DNA of 64,000 nucleotides from Methylovirgula sp963708155 (GTDB taxonomy: Bacteria > Pseudomonadota > Alphaproteobacteria > Rhizobiales > Beijerinckiaceae): assembly GCA_963708155.1 (NCBI GenBank), contig OY970183.1, positions 2,790,001 to 2,854,000 of the forward strand. The letters are read 5' to 3'. Every line of letters begins with the position of its first letter. Within the stretch, counting starts at the first letter, position 1. Below the pieces are notes generated by a model. It ran no database searches. It saw only the letters and a list, made by a program, of their open reading frames with translations, and was not told the DNA's origin. Both the position numbers and the translations under genes were made by a program. Positions 54,326 through 63,185 of this stretch are shown one piece after another.

Positions 54326-55937
54326 ATGACCAACCCGCCGATTTCTCCCGCGACGAAAGAGAGAGCCTCGCTCTCGACGCCCCGCATCGTCTTCCTCGTC
54401 ATTGCGGCCGCGGCGCCCCTCGCCTCGATGATCGGCAATCTTCCCATTGCCCTCGGCCTCGGCAACGGCGCCGGCACGCCGGGCGCTTTTGCGATTGCGG
54501 GCGCCATTCTCCTCTGCTTTGCCGTCGGCTACGCGGCGATGAGCCGCCGGATTGTCGCGACGGGCGCCTTCTTCACCTACATTTCGGAGGGGCTTGGCCC
54601 CGACGCTCGGCGTGAGTTCCGCCTATACGGCGCTTCTCGCCTATCTCGCCTTCACTTTCGGCCTCGCCGCGTTCTTTGGCTATTTCACCGGCTTGGTCCT
54701 CGATCAGGCCGGATTGCATTTGCCCTGGCTCGCCTATGCCCTCGCCGGCATCGCGATTGTCGCGTTCCTCGGCTATCGGTCGATCGATTTCTCCTCGGCG
54801 ATCATCGGCGCGCTGATGATCGGCGAAGTGATCATTCTCGCCCTTTTCGATGCCGCCGTGATTCATGCCAAGGGCCTTCCCCTGGCGCTGCCGGCCAGCG
54901 TCTGGAACCCGCACACTGTCTTCACGCCCGGCCTTGGCGTCAGCCTGATGGTCGCCTTCACCTGTTTCGTCGGCTTCGAATCCGCCGCCCTTTACGGCGA
55001 AGAGGCGCGCGATCCCAAACGTTCGATCCCGATCGCGACCTACACCGCGGTCATTTCCATCGCCGTGTTTTATCTCTTTACCGCCTGGGTCACGATCGGC
55101 GCCATTGCGCCCGATGACATCGCCGCGCGTGCGAACAAAGAGACCGGCGAACTCATGTTCAACATCTTCACGCGCTATGCCGGCGAGACCCTCACCGACA
55201 TCATGGGCGTGTTCGTATGCCTGTCCATTCTCGCGTCCTATCTCGCGATTCATAACGCCGCCGCGCGCTATATATTCGCCCTCGGCCGCGAATGGCTGCT
55301 CCTGCCCTGGTTCGGAGAGCCGCATCCAAAGTCCGGCGCGCCGCACCGCGCCAGCATGACGGTGAGCGTGCTGACGCTTGTCGCGGTCGTCCCCTTCGCG
55401 CTAACTGGGCTCGATCCGTTCAAGGCCGGCGTTCCCGTGCTGATCGGCTTCGGCTCGTTCGGCATCATCTTTCTGCAGACCTTCGCCGCGCTCGCCATTC
55501 TGGTCTATCTGCACAGGCATGGCGGCGAGCCGGTCTGGGTGATGATCGCCGCATGGCTCGGCGCCATCGGCCTCATCGGTGCGACGATTTTCGTCGGCGT
55601 CTATTTCGATTTTCTGGCGCCGGGCAATACCGCCTTTGTCGGCCTGCTTCCGCTTGTCTTCCCTCTCGTCGTCGTTCCTTTCGCCGCGCTCAGCGTGCTG
55701 CTCAAATTCATCCGCCCCGCATCGACGGCTCCGAAGCCCGTCGAGAAAGCCGAGGCGGAATTTCCCATCCGAGGCGATGCCAACGGCGGCGTCTGGTTCA
55801 TCAAATACAGGGATATCGCGGGCCGGGAAATCACGAGCGAGCGCAAGCCGAGCCTCGATGTCGCTCTGGCCGATGCGGCCGCGCTCCGCGACAAACGCGG
55901 CGCGAAAATCCTCGAGCTTGTTGGCGAAGGCGGATAG
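54326..55937 (+). CDS. APC-family amino acid/amine permease, frame broken once
   Basis: GGAG lies 5 nt before the ATG at 54326. The first frame gives helices 1-2 (IVFLVIAAAAPLASMIGNLP, GAFAIAGAILLCFAVGYAAM), up to YISEGLGP. At 54598-54601 the run CCCC has one C too many; dropping it continues with TLGVSSAYTALLAYLAFTFG in the other frame to 55937. The combined protein is 536 residues with about 12 helices, including VAFTCFVGFESAALYGEEA and RYIFALGREWLL. A cytoplasmic C-terminal tail (WFIKYRDIAGREITSERK) is not part of the usual fold. Substrate unknown. Confidence 0.85.
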
Positions 55938-55953
55938 AGGCAGCGCTCTATCC
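55932..55953. terminator. Hairpin at the permease/CBASS junction
   Basis: GGATAGAG and CTCTATCC pair perfectly around GCAGCG. It covers the permease stop codon and lies 6 nt beyond the end of the minus-strand operon, so it may act for both. No clear U-run on either side. Confidence 0.5.
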
Positions 55954-55958
55954 CTCAC

Positions 55959-56129
55959 TTAATACACTACATTTCGACCTTGGATACGCAACATCTCGAC
56001 CTTGGCGTGATCCGTGATCGCCCGCCGGCTGCCGGAGACGGCGAACATTCTCATGTAGCTCACGACCGTGCTGGGGCTGTCCCAATATTGCGAGTTGTCC
56101 GGCGTGAACGTGCTAGACCTCTTCTTCAT
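55959..56129 (-). CDS. Small protein translationally coupled to CD-NTase
   Basis: Fifty-six residues, basic and Ser/Arg-rich (MKKRSSTFTPDNSQYWDSPS, VVSYMRMFAVSGSRR, VEMLRIQGRNVVY). Its ATG overlaps the CD-NTase stop (ATGA at 56126-56129), a classic coupling arrangement, with GGAAC upstream inside the CD-NTase gene. Its AT-richness matches the CBASS island rather than the permease. No signal peptide or membrane segment. I do not recognise a family. It could be an accessory or regulatory part of the defence operon, which is inference. Confidence 0.6.
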   Translation of the reverse strand: MKKRSSTFTPDNSQYWDSPSTVVSYMRMFAVSGSRRAITDHAKVEMLRIQGRNVVY

Positions 56130-57019
56130 GAGAAGTTCCAAAACTTAATTACTGCAGCGAGATAAATATTGAAATTCTCGGGGCGCCAGCAGACCTGAGA
56201 ATCAGGTCGCAAAAGGAAGTAACGTTCATTGGCACAGACTAGTTTATCACGGTCGCACCCGGAGAGCCACGTTATAGCGTTGGTGCAGGTGTTCGAGTAG
56301 GAAATCCCAAATAGATCGTTGGGCACGTTGTAGAGCATGCCTTCCAAGAAATATGAGGGAGCAATTCCTTCGGCCAGTTGGCCTTTGGCAATCATGCTAT
56401 TCCGCATGTTTTTGAAAATGCGAACGGTGGGCTTGAACCAATTATTAGTCGCCTGATGCTTCGCTGTCGCGTTGGCTGAATGGTGCTTCGGATAATTGAT
56501 GATCTGGACCCCGTCAGTCGTCCAAAACGTGATGCCCTCGTAGTAAAATCGATCGGTTGAGCTGCGGAATTGCATGTACCGTCGATACTCGACGGCCGGA
56601 AGAACATCCGCGTCGCGGCGACCACCCTCACCTTTGATCAAAATTGCCTTTTTCCCGGGCTTCACTGACGTTCCAAATTTCTTGGTGAGTTGAGCCAACA
56701 CTTCGCCCTTGAACTTCTCGTAGGTATAGCCACCACCACTAATCAGGTGCGCATTGAAGGCGGCCAACTCATCGGGGGTCAAATCATCCGTTCCGTAGTA
56801 GTAAATAGAGTCCGTTGCGATCACAACATCCACATCGCTGTCGGCGTATATGTTGGTGTCGTTTCCATAGGAGCCTTGCAAGAAGATTGATTTGGATCGA
56901 CTGGCATAAGGCGCGTCGCCCACGTCAAGGCATGTGCGAACGGTCGCATAAGTTGCCTGAGATTGAGCGATCGAACCCTGTTTGGCCCACGTGTCAAGCT
57001 GTGCTTCGGAGATAGCCAT
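56126..57019 (-). CDS. CD-NTase (cGAS/DncV-like nucleotidyltransferase) of a CBASS system
   Basis: A 297-residue nucleotidyltransferase. The catalytic signature is FLQGSYGNDTNI (Gly49-Ser50) followed by DSDVDVVI (Asp62, Asp64), with the third acidic residue in RRDADVLPAV (Asp138). The C-terminal half has helices of the OAS-like fold (FKPTVRIFKNMRNSM). On phage sensing such enzymes make cyclic di- or trinucleotides that activate an effector. The start follows the patatin stop by two bases. The product and clade cannot be read by eye. GC content is visibly lower than in the surrounding genes. Confidence 0.9.
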   Translation of the reverse strand: MAISEAQLDTWAKQGSIAQSQATYATVRTCLDVGDAPYASRSKSIFLQGSYGNDTNIYADSDVDVVIATDSIYYYGTDDLTPDELAAFNAHLISGGGYTYEKFKGEVLAQLTKKFGTSVKPGKKAILIKGEGGRRDADVLPAVEYRRYMQFRSSTDRFYYEGITFWTTDGVQIINYPKHHSANATAKHQATNNWFKPTVRIFKNMRNSMIAKGQLAEGIAPSYFLEGMLYNVPNDLFGISYSNTCTNAITWLSGCDRDKLVCANERYFLLRPDSQVCWRPENFNIYLAAVIKFWNFS

Positions 57020-57021
57020 CG

Positions 57022-57975
57022 TCAGTTCATCAGCAGCCGTTTGAGTTCGGTTTCACGCAATGCGAACGACTTTACGCCGCGTTGGCGCAGAATATTCAAC
57101 TTCACTGCGTCGTGCTCGAATAGATCAGTCGCCATTTCAGGCTTTTCAAACGTGTCGCTAATCCGGACAGTTGGCACGTGTTTGTAGAGAATACTCCTCA
57201 GCTCATCCATCGACTGAGTATTTATCTCAAGCGTTTTTTGCAGAAGCTGGACGCTCAGTAGATACTTGGCCCAGCGCATTTGACTGAACAAACCGGGCCT
57301 CGGTTCGGGATAGTTTCCGACGCCGACGCTGACTACGCGCAGGTCCTCAGGTGCGAACCCGAGAGCACGGGTCGCATCAGCGATAGCATAGAGGGTCGGA
57401 TTGTTGGCGCAGTAGCCACCATCAATCAGCTCGACATGATCGCCTGCTGCCGTGACGACTGTCTTACGATCGAAAAACGGATAGGCCGAGCAAGACGCTT
57501 CGACTGCTTGCCCAATAGGAACTCCAAAACCGGGGACGAATGTTCCGACACGGCCATGCGCCTGAACGAGACTCCCTTTAAAGATCATAGGTCGCTCTAT
57601 GACCCATTTTGTGGTGACGATCCCGATGCCAGTTCTGACGGAATCGAACATGGCATCACCGAAAATCTTGTCAGCGAGTTCGCTAAGCGCCTTAGATTTT
57701 TCGGCGGCCTTTTTCCGCTGCATGACCCGCGGGACATGTTCTTTGTATAGACCGTGAATCTCGTCAACTGATCGGCCCTGCGCTAGCAAGGCAGCGATGA
57801 TCGCACCTGTGCTGGTGCCGAAGATTAGATCAAAACTTTCAGCGAGGGGCTTGCCAGTCAGCCCCTCAATCTCGCGAAGGATGCCGAGCGAGTAAAAACC
57901 TTTTGCTCCGCCACCATCCAGGCTGAGGATGCGGCAGGTTGGCTTGGCAAGCGGTGGCGGTAAGTCGCTAGTCAT
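57022..57975 (-). CDS. Patatin-like phospholipase, CapV-type CBASS effector
   Basis: A 317-residue patatin: oxyanion loop DGGGAKG (about 20-26), nucleophile GTSTG (Ser55) and catalytic Asp in LIDGGYCANNP (Asp185). CapV effectors are activated by a cyclic nucleotide and degrade membrane phospholipids, killing the infected cell. The gene heads a two- or three-gene operon directly before the CD-NTase. ATG at 57975 is preferred to a GTG at 57990, although neither has a strong ribosome binding site. No cap2/cap3 genes follow, so this is a minimal (type I-like) arrangement. Confidence 0.92.
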   Translation of the reverse strand: MTSDLPPPLAKPTCRILSLDGGGAKGFYSLGILREIEGLTGKPLAESFDLIFGTSTGAIIAALLAQGRSVDEIHGLYKEHVPRVMQRKKAAEKSKALSELADKIFGDAMFDSVRTGIGIVTTKWVIERPMIFKGSLVQAHGRVGTFVPGFGVPIGQAVEASCSAYPFFDRKTVVTAAGDHVELIDGGYCANNPTLYAIADATRALGFAPEDLRVVSVGVGNYPEPRPGLFSQMRWAKYLLSVQLLQKTLEINTQSMDELRSILYKHVPTVRISDTFEKPEMATDLFEHDAVKLNILRQRGVKSFALRETELKRLLMN

Positions 57976-58183
57976 AAAGAAAGCTAGCACAAATCTTAAA
58001 CAGTTAAAAAGTGCGTAAGAACTCTACCATCAACGCCTTAACACGCCGACCGGCCCCAGCCACGCCCGAAGTATGCAGCATGTACCGGCAACACGCCGGT
58101 GAAGAAGCATATCGAACTAGGGCGATAGCTTGGACAGACTTGCGCGTGTTTACGCTGTAGGATCCATGTCTTGGCTATAAAAG

Positions 58184-59779
58184 TCACTCCCACTCAATCG
58201 TCCCCGGCGGCTTTGACGTGACATCATAGACCACGCGGTTGATGCCGCGCACTTCGTTGATGATGCGCGTCGCGGCGCGGCCCAGGAAGCTCATGTCGAA
58301 GGGGAAGAAATCCGCCGTCATGCCGTCGGTCGAGGTGACGGCGCGCAGCGCGCAGACGAAATCATAGGTGCGCCCGTCGCCCATGACGCCGACGCTCTTC
58401 ACCGGCAGCAGCACGGCGAAGGCCTGCCAGATCGTGTCGTAGAGCCCTGCCTTGCGGATTTCGTCGAGATAGATCGCATCGGCCTTGCGCAGGATTTCGA
58501 GCTTTTCGCGCGTCACGCCGCCCGGCAGGCGAATGGCGAGGCCCGGCCCCGGAAACGGATGCCGGCCGACGAAAACGTCCGGCAGGCCGAGTTCGCGGCC
58601 GAGCGCGCGCACCTCGTCCTTGAAGAGTTCGCGCAAGGGCTCGACGAGCTTCATCTTCATCCGCGCCGGCAGGCCGCCGACATTGTGATGCGACTTGATG
58701 GTGACGCTCGGGCCACCCTGGAAAGAGACGCTTTCGATCACGTCGGGATAGAGCGTGCCCTGCGCCAGAAAATCCGGCGCGCCGCGCCCGTCTGCGGCGA
58801 TCTTCTTCGCTTCTTCATCGAAGACATCGACGAAGAGCTTGCCGATGATCTTGCGCTTTTGCTCCGGCTCCTCGACGCCGTCGAGCGCCTTCAGGAACGT
58901 CTCGCTCGCGTCGACATGGACGAGCGGGATATTGTAATGGCCGCGAAACAGCGAGACGACCTGCTCCGCCTCGCCCTGCCGCAAGAGGCCGTGATCGACG
59001 AAGACGCAGGTGAGCCTGTCGCCGATCGCCTCGTGGATCAAGAGCGCCGCGACGGAGGAATCGACGCCGCCCGAGAGCGCGCAGAGCACCCGGCCCTGCC
59101 CGACCTGCGCGCGGATCGTCTTCACCGCCTCGGCGCGGAAGGCGCGCATCGTCCAGTCGCTTTTCAGCCGCGCAATCTTGAAAAGGAAATTGGCGATGAG
59201 CTGCGGCCCCTCGGGGGTGTGATGCACCTCGGGATGGAATTGCAGGCCGTAGAAGCGGCGCGCCTCGTCGGCGATGATGCAGACCGGCGCGTTCGGTGAA
59301 TGGCCGATGCTGGTGAAGCCAGGCGGCAGTTTGGTCACGCGGTCGCCGTGGCTCATCCAGACGGTATGGCGGCCCTGCTCCCACACGCCTTCGAGCAGCG
59401 GCAATTCCTGCGTCGCCTCGACCTCGGCGCGGCCGTATTCGCCGGAATGGCCGCCTTGCACCTCGCCCCCAAGCTGCGCCGCCATGAGCTGTTCGCCATA
59501 GCAGATGCCGAGGATCGGCACGCCGGCCTCGAAGATCGCCTGCGGCGCGCGCGGCGAGCCTTCCTCCAGCACGGAGGCTGGACCGCCGGAGAGGATGACC
59601 GCCTTGGGCTTCAGCTCGGCGAAGGCCGCCTCGGCCTTCTGGAAAGGCGCGATCTCGCAATAGACGCCGGCCTCGCGGACGCGGCGGGCGATCAATTGCG
59701 TCACCTGCGAGCCGAAATCGACGATCAGCACTTTGTCGTGGTGGGTGACGATTTCGTGGTGGAGGGGGTCTTCGGCCAT
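58184..59779 (-). CDS. guaA: GMP synthase (glutamine-hydrolysing)
   Basis: Converts XMP to GMP, the last step of GMP synthesis. A 531-residue protein. The glutamine amidotransferase domain has LGICYGEQLMAAQ (nucleophile Cys) and GLQFHPEVHHT (His/Glu). The ATP-pyrophosphatase domain has LSGGVDSSVAALL, and the C-terminal dimer domain has VGRHPFPGPGLAIR. CAGGAACTC puts AGGA 5 nt before ATG 59779; the in-frame extension upstream is not used. It is separated from rsmB-guaB by a small plus-strand gene. Confidence 0.97.
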   Translation of the reverse strand: MAEDPLHHEIVTHHDKVLIVDFGSQVTQLIARRVREAGVYCEIAPFQKAEAAFAELKPKAVILSGGPASVLEEGSPRAPQAIFEAGVPILGICYGEQLMAAQLGGEVQGGHSGEYGRAEVEATQELPLLEGVWEQGRHTVWMSHGDRVTKLPPGFTSIGHSPNAPVCIIADEARRFYGLQFHPEVHHTPEGPQLIANFLFKIARLKSDWTMRAFRAEAVKTIRAQVGQGRVLCALSGGVDSSVAALLIHEAIGDRLTCVFVDHGLLRQGEAEQVVSLFRGHYNIPLVHVDASETFLKALDGVEEPEQKRKIIGKLFVDVFDEEAKKIAADGRGAPDFLAQGTLYPDVIESVSFQGGPSVTIKSHHNVGGLPARMKMKLVEPLRELFKDEVRALGRELGLPDVFVGRHPFPGPGLAIRLPGGVTREKLEILRKADAIYLDEIRKAGLYDTIWQAFAVLLPVKSVGVMGDGRTYDFVCALRAVTSTDGMTADFFPFDMSFLGRAATRIINEVRGINRVVYDVTSKPPGTIEWE

Positions 59780-59949
59780 GAGTTCCTGCTGGCAAAAAAC
59801 GGACTTATGGGATCGCGCCCGGCGACGCAAGAAGTGCAAAACTTGCCTCAACGCTTTCCGGAGCATTTGAGCGTTCGGGTTGAAGGCCGGGCAAACCTTC
59901 CCCGCTAGTCTCTAGGCTACGACGTGCGTAAGCGTAGCAAGAGGCGAAG

Positions 59950-60144
59950 ATGGAGCGTCAGGTCCCGGTCTACACCCCTGGGCGGAAAAACCCGGTCGCG
60001 GTCCGGCTTGCCGATGTCCCGAGCCTGTTTTCGGAAGGCTCGGAGCCGGATGAGCCGGCGCGGCAGGAGCCTTTCTGGCGGCTCAGTGCGGAAACGCTGC
60101 TGCGGCGGCTTTCGCAGATCAGGCGCGCCGCAGCCCGGCAATAA
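59950..60144 (+). CDS. Small hypothetical protein
   Basis: A 64-residue protein: N-terminal strand ERQVPVYTPGRKNPVAV, acidic middle (GSEPDEPARQEPFWRL) and a basic C-terminal helix (LLRRLSQIRRAAARQ). AAGAGGCGAAG precedes the ATG. The 3' end overlaps the rsmB 3' end by 26 bp. No family recognised. Confidence 0.6.
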   Translation: MERQVPVYTPGRKNPVAVRLADVPSLFSEGSEPDEPARQEPFWRLSAETLLRRLSQIRRAAARQ

Positions 60145-61410
60145 AGAACCCGTCCGTCCCGCTTGTCAGCGGCGACAGCCGCAGGCCGATGCCTTGCGGC
60201 GCGGCAAAGCGCGCCAGGTCCGGCAATCCGGCGGCGGCGACCAGCGCCTCCGCGCCAATGGCCGAAAAATCCGTATGGCGGCCGAGGAAGGCCGCGATCC
60301 GCTCCTCGTTCTCCGCCGGCAGCAGCGAGCAGGTGATGTAGACGAGCCGCCCGCCGGGCTTCACATAAAGCGCCGCGCTCTCCAGAACCTCGTCCTGCTC
60401 TTTGAGGCGTTGCTCCAGCGCGCCAGGGCGGATGCGCCATTTGGCGTCGGGGTTGCGCCGCCAGGTGCCCGTGCCCGTGCAAGGCGCGTCGACCAGAACG
60501 AGGTCGCAATGGCCTTCGAGATCGGCAAGGACATTTTGCCCGCGGCGCGGGGTGCGGACCTGAACATTGCGCGTGGCCGCCCGCTCCAGCCGCGCATAGA
60601 GCGGCCCGAGCCGCCGCGCCTCGCGGTCGGTGGCGTAGATCTGGCCGCGGTTCTCCATGTGGCCGCGAGCGCCAGCGTCTTGCCGCCGCCCCCGGCGCAA
60701 AGGTCGAGCACCTGCTCGCCCGGCTGCACTGCGCAAAGTTGCGCGGCAAGTTGCGAGCCTTCGTCCTGAATTTCGACGAGACCCTTGAGATAGGCCGGCT
60801 CGCCCGCCAGCGAGGCGCTGCGCCCGTCCTCGCTCAGCGGCACGCGCAGGCCGAGCGGCGAGAGCGGCGTCGGTTCGGCGCCGAGATGCGCCAGCGCTTT
60901 CTGCGCCTTCTCCCGCGTCGCCTTCAGCGTATTGACGCGCAGATCGAGCGGCGCGCGGGCGGCGAGCGCCCGGCCTTCCGCCACGGCACTTTCGCCGAAA
61001 GCCTCAGCCAATGCCGGGGCGAGCCATTCGGGATAATCGCCGCGTACATGATCCGGCGCGCCGTCGAGCGTCGCGTCCGTGAGCCGCCCGCGCTCATCGT
61101 CCGAAAGCGGCGGCGGCGCATGGCCTTCGCCGCTGCAGAGCGCGCCGATTTCATCGGCGGACAGGCCGCGCATCTCGCGCAGACTGCCGAGGACGATTGC
61201 GCGGGCTTCCTCGCTGCCCACAATCCAGGCGGCCGAGGCGCGGCAGCGCAAGGCGTCGAAAACGAGCGTCGCCAGCGCGGCACGGTCCTTCGATCCGGCG
61301 AAGCGGTGCGAAAGGCCCCAATCCTTCAGCGCATCCGCCGCCGGGCGATGGCGCGTCTCGATATCGGCGAGAATTTCGATCGCCGCCGCGATCCGTGCAC
61401 CTGGATTCAT
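60119..61410 (-). CDS. rsmB: RsmB-like rRNA (cytosine-C5) methyltransferase, frame broken once
   Basis: The length, 1292 nt, is one base short of a 430-codon gene. The N-terminal NusB-like helical part and the start of the catalytic domain (QVLDLCAGGGGKTLALAA) are in one frame. The rest (HMENRGQIYATDREARRL, LVDAPCTGTGTWRRNPDA, YVKPGGRLVYITCSLLPAEN) is in another, joined near 60661. Both catalytic Cys regions, PCTGTG and TCS, are kept. Its ATG overlaps the guaB stop (ATGA). Loss of this gene would be tolerated, but the quality of both parts and the pattern elsewhere point to a base-calling error. Confidence 0.88.
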
Positions 61411-62897
61411 ACGCCCGTCGGATAGTTCGGGCTTTCGCGCGTGATCGTCACGTCATGGACGTGGCTTTCGCGCAGGCCCGCGGCGGAGATTTTGACGAAG
61501 GTCGCGCGCTTCTGGAAATCCGCGATGTTCGCCGCGCCGACATAGCCCATCGCCGCGCGCAAGCCACCCGCGAGTTGATGCAGGATGGCACCGGCCGGGC
61601 CGCGATACGGCACCTGGCCTTCGATGCCTTCCGGCACCAGCTTCAGCGAATCCTTGATGTCCTGCTGGAAATAGCGGTCGGCCGAGCCGCGCGCCATCGC
61701 GCCGACGGAGCCCATGCCGCGATAGGATTTGAACGAGCGGCCCTGCAGCAGATAGACCTCGCCGGGGCTTTCGTCCGTACCGGCGAGCAGCGAGCCGATC
61801 ATGACGCATTCGGCGCCGGCGGCGATCGCCTTGGCGAGGTCGCCGGAATATTTGATGCCGCCGTCGGCGATGACGGGAATGTCGCGCTCCCGCGCGACTT
61901 CGACGGAATCGAGGATGGCGGTAAGTTGCGGCACGCCGACGCCGGCGACAACGCGGGTCGTGCAGATCGAGCCGGGACCGATGCCGATCTTCACCGCATC
62001 GGCGCCCGCGTCGATGAGCGCCTTGGTGCCGTCGGCGGTCGCGACATTGCCGGCGATGATCGCCACCTTGTTGGAGATGCGCTTGATGCGCGCCACCTGG
62101 TCGAGCACGGATTGCGAATGGCCATGCGCGGTATCGACGACGATGGCGTCCGCGCCGGCGTCGATCAGCGCGAGCGCGCGGTCATAGCCCTTGTCGCCCA
62201 CCGTCGAAGCCGCGGCGACGCGCAGACGGCCTTCCGCATCCTTGCTGGCGTCGGGATGCTGCGTCGCCTTCTCGATGTCCTTGACGGTGAGCAGGCCGAC
62301 GCAACGATTGTCCTCGTCGACGACGACGAGTTTCTCCAGCCGGTGCTGATGCAGCAACCGGCGCGCCTCTTCCTGGCTGACGCCCTCACGCACGGTGATG
62401 ACCTTCTTGGTCATCAGTTCGGAAACCGGCTGGTTCGGATTGGCGGCGAAACGCACGTCGCGGTTGGTGAGGATGCCGACGAGCCGCGCCGGCTTGCCTG
62501 GCGGCGCATGTTCGACCACCGGAATGCCGGAAATGCCATGCTGGCGCATCAGCGCGAGGGCATCGGCCAGCGTCGCGTCGGGCACGATGGTGATCGGGTT
62601 GACCACCATGCCGCTCTCGTAGCGCTTGACCTTGCGGACTTCCTCGGCCTGCGCGTCAGGCTCCATATTGCGGTGGATGACGCCGATGCCGCCGGCCTGA
62701 GCGAGCGCGATGGCAAGCCGCGCCTCGGTGACGGTATCCATGGCGGCGGAAATGATCGGCAGGCTCAGGGTAATCTCGCGGGTGAGCCGCGTCCGCAGGT
62801 CGGCGCCGCTCGGCAGGACTTCGGAATGCCCCGGCAGTAGCAGGACGTCGTCGAACGTCAGGGCTTCCTTAATCGCTGCGCGTTCCGATGCCGCCAT
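61407..62897 (-). CDS. guaB: IMP dehydrogenase
   Basis: Oxidises IMP to XMP with NAD, the rate-limiting step to GMP. A 496-residue protein. The TIM barrel starts FDDVLLLPGHSEVLP and holds the catalytic Cys loop GPGSICTTRVVAG, plus FKSYRGMGS and ADGGIKYSGD. Two CBS domains lie at about 95-210 (NPITIVPDATLADALAL, MTKKVITVREGVSQEE). AAGGAG lies 6 nt before ATG 62897. The stop overlaps rsmB. A terminator-like hairpin stands in its 5' leader. Confidence 0.98.
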   Translation of the reverse strand: MAASERAAIKEALTFDDVLLLPGHSEVLPSGADLRTRLTREITLSLPIISAAMDTVTEARLAIALAQAGGIGVIHRNMEPDAQAEEVRKVKRYESGMVVNPITIVPDATLADALALMRQHGISGIPVVEHAPPGKPARLVGILTNRDVRFAANPNQPVSELMTKKVITVREGVSQEEARRLLHQHRLEKLVVVDEDNRCVGLLTVKDIEKATQHPDASKDAEGRLRVAAASTVGDKGYDRALALIDAGADAIVVDTAHGHSQSVLDQVARIKRISNKVAIIAGNVATADGTKALIDAGADAVKIGIGPGSICTTRVVAGVGVPQLTAILDSVEVARERDIPVIADGGIKYSGDLAKAIAAGAECVMIGSLLAGTDESPGEVYLLQGRSFKSYRGMGSVGAMARGSADRYFQQDIKDSLKLVPEGIEGQVPYRGPAGAILHQLAGGLRAAMGYVGAANIADFQKRATFVKISAAGLRESHVHDVTITRESPNYPTGV

Positions 62898-62933
62898 AGC
62901 CAACTCCTTGCCGCGCTGATTAGCGCCAAGATG

Positions 62934-62993
62934 AAAAAAGAGCCGCGACTCGGTTGAGCGATGCGCGGCGGACCAAAGTTGGCAGCGGCTCTT
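62934..62993 (-). terminator. Terminator-like hairpin in the guaB 5' leader
   Basis: On the guaB strand AAGAGCCGC (62993-62985) pairs with GCGGCTCTT (62946-62938) and is followed at once by TTTT. About 38 nt lie between, with a possible inner CCAA-TTTGG stem. It ends 37 nt before the guaB start codon, so transcripts from an upstream promoter would meet it before guaB. It may be an attenuator or the 3' end of an unseen upstream RNA. Confidence 0.6.
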
Positions 62994-63185
62994 AGCACGC
63001 CCGTGCCGCTGCGCAAATAAAACTCGCGCGCCCCTGCCCGGCGCGGCGGGATCAGGCCCCAGAGATGGGGTCAACATGTGGAAAACCCAAGCCTTCGCCC
63101 GCTCCGCTCCTTCTGCCCGGGGCTATTAAATCCCCTCGGCAGCGGTTAGATCACAAATTCCCGCTGCTCGATCGGATGACGCTCC

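Noticed and set aside
57976..58183. Attachment site or mobile-element remnant beside the CBASS island
   Set aside because: I found no direct repeat, integrase or tRNA in the 208 bp between the operon and guaA.
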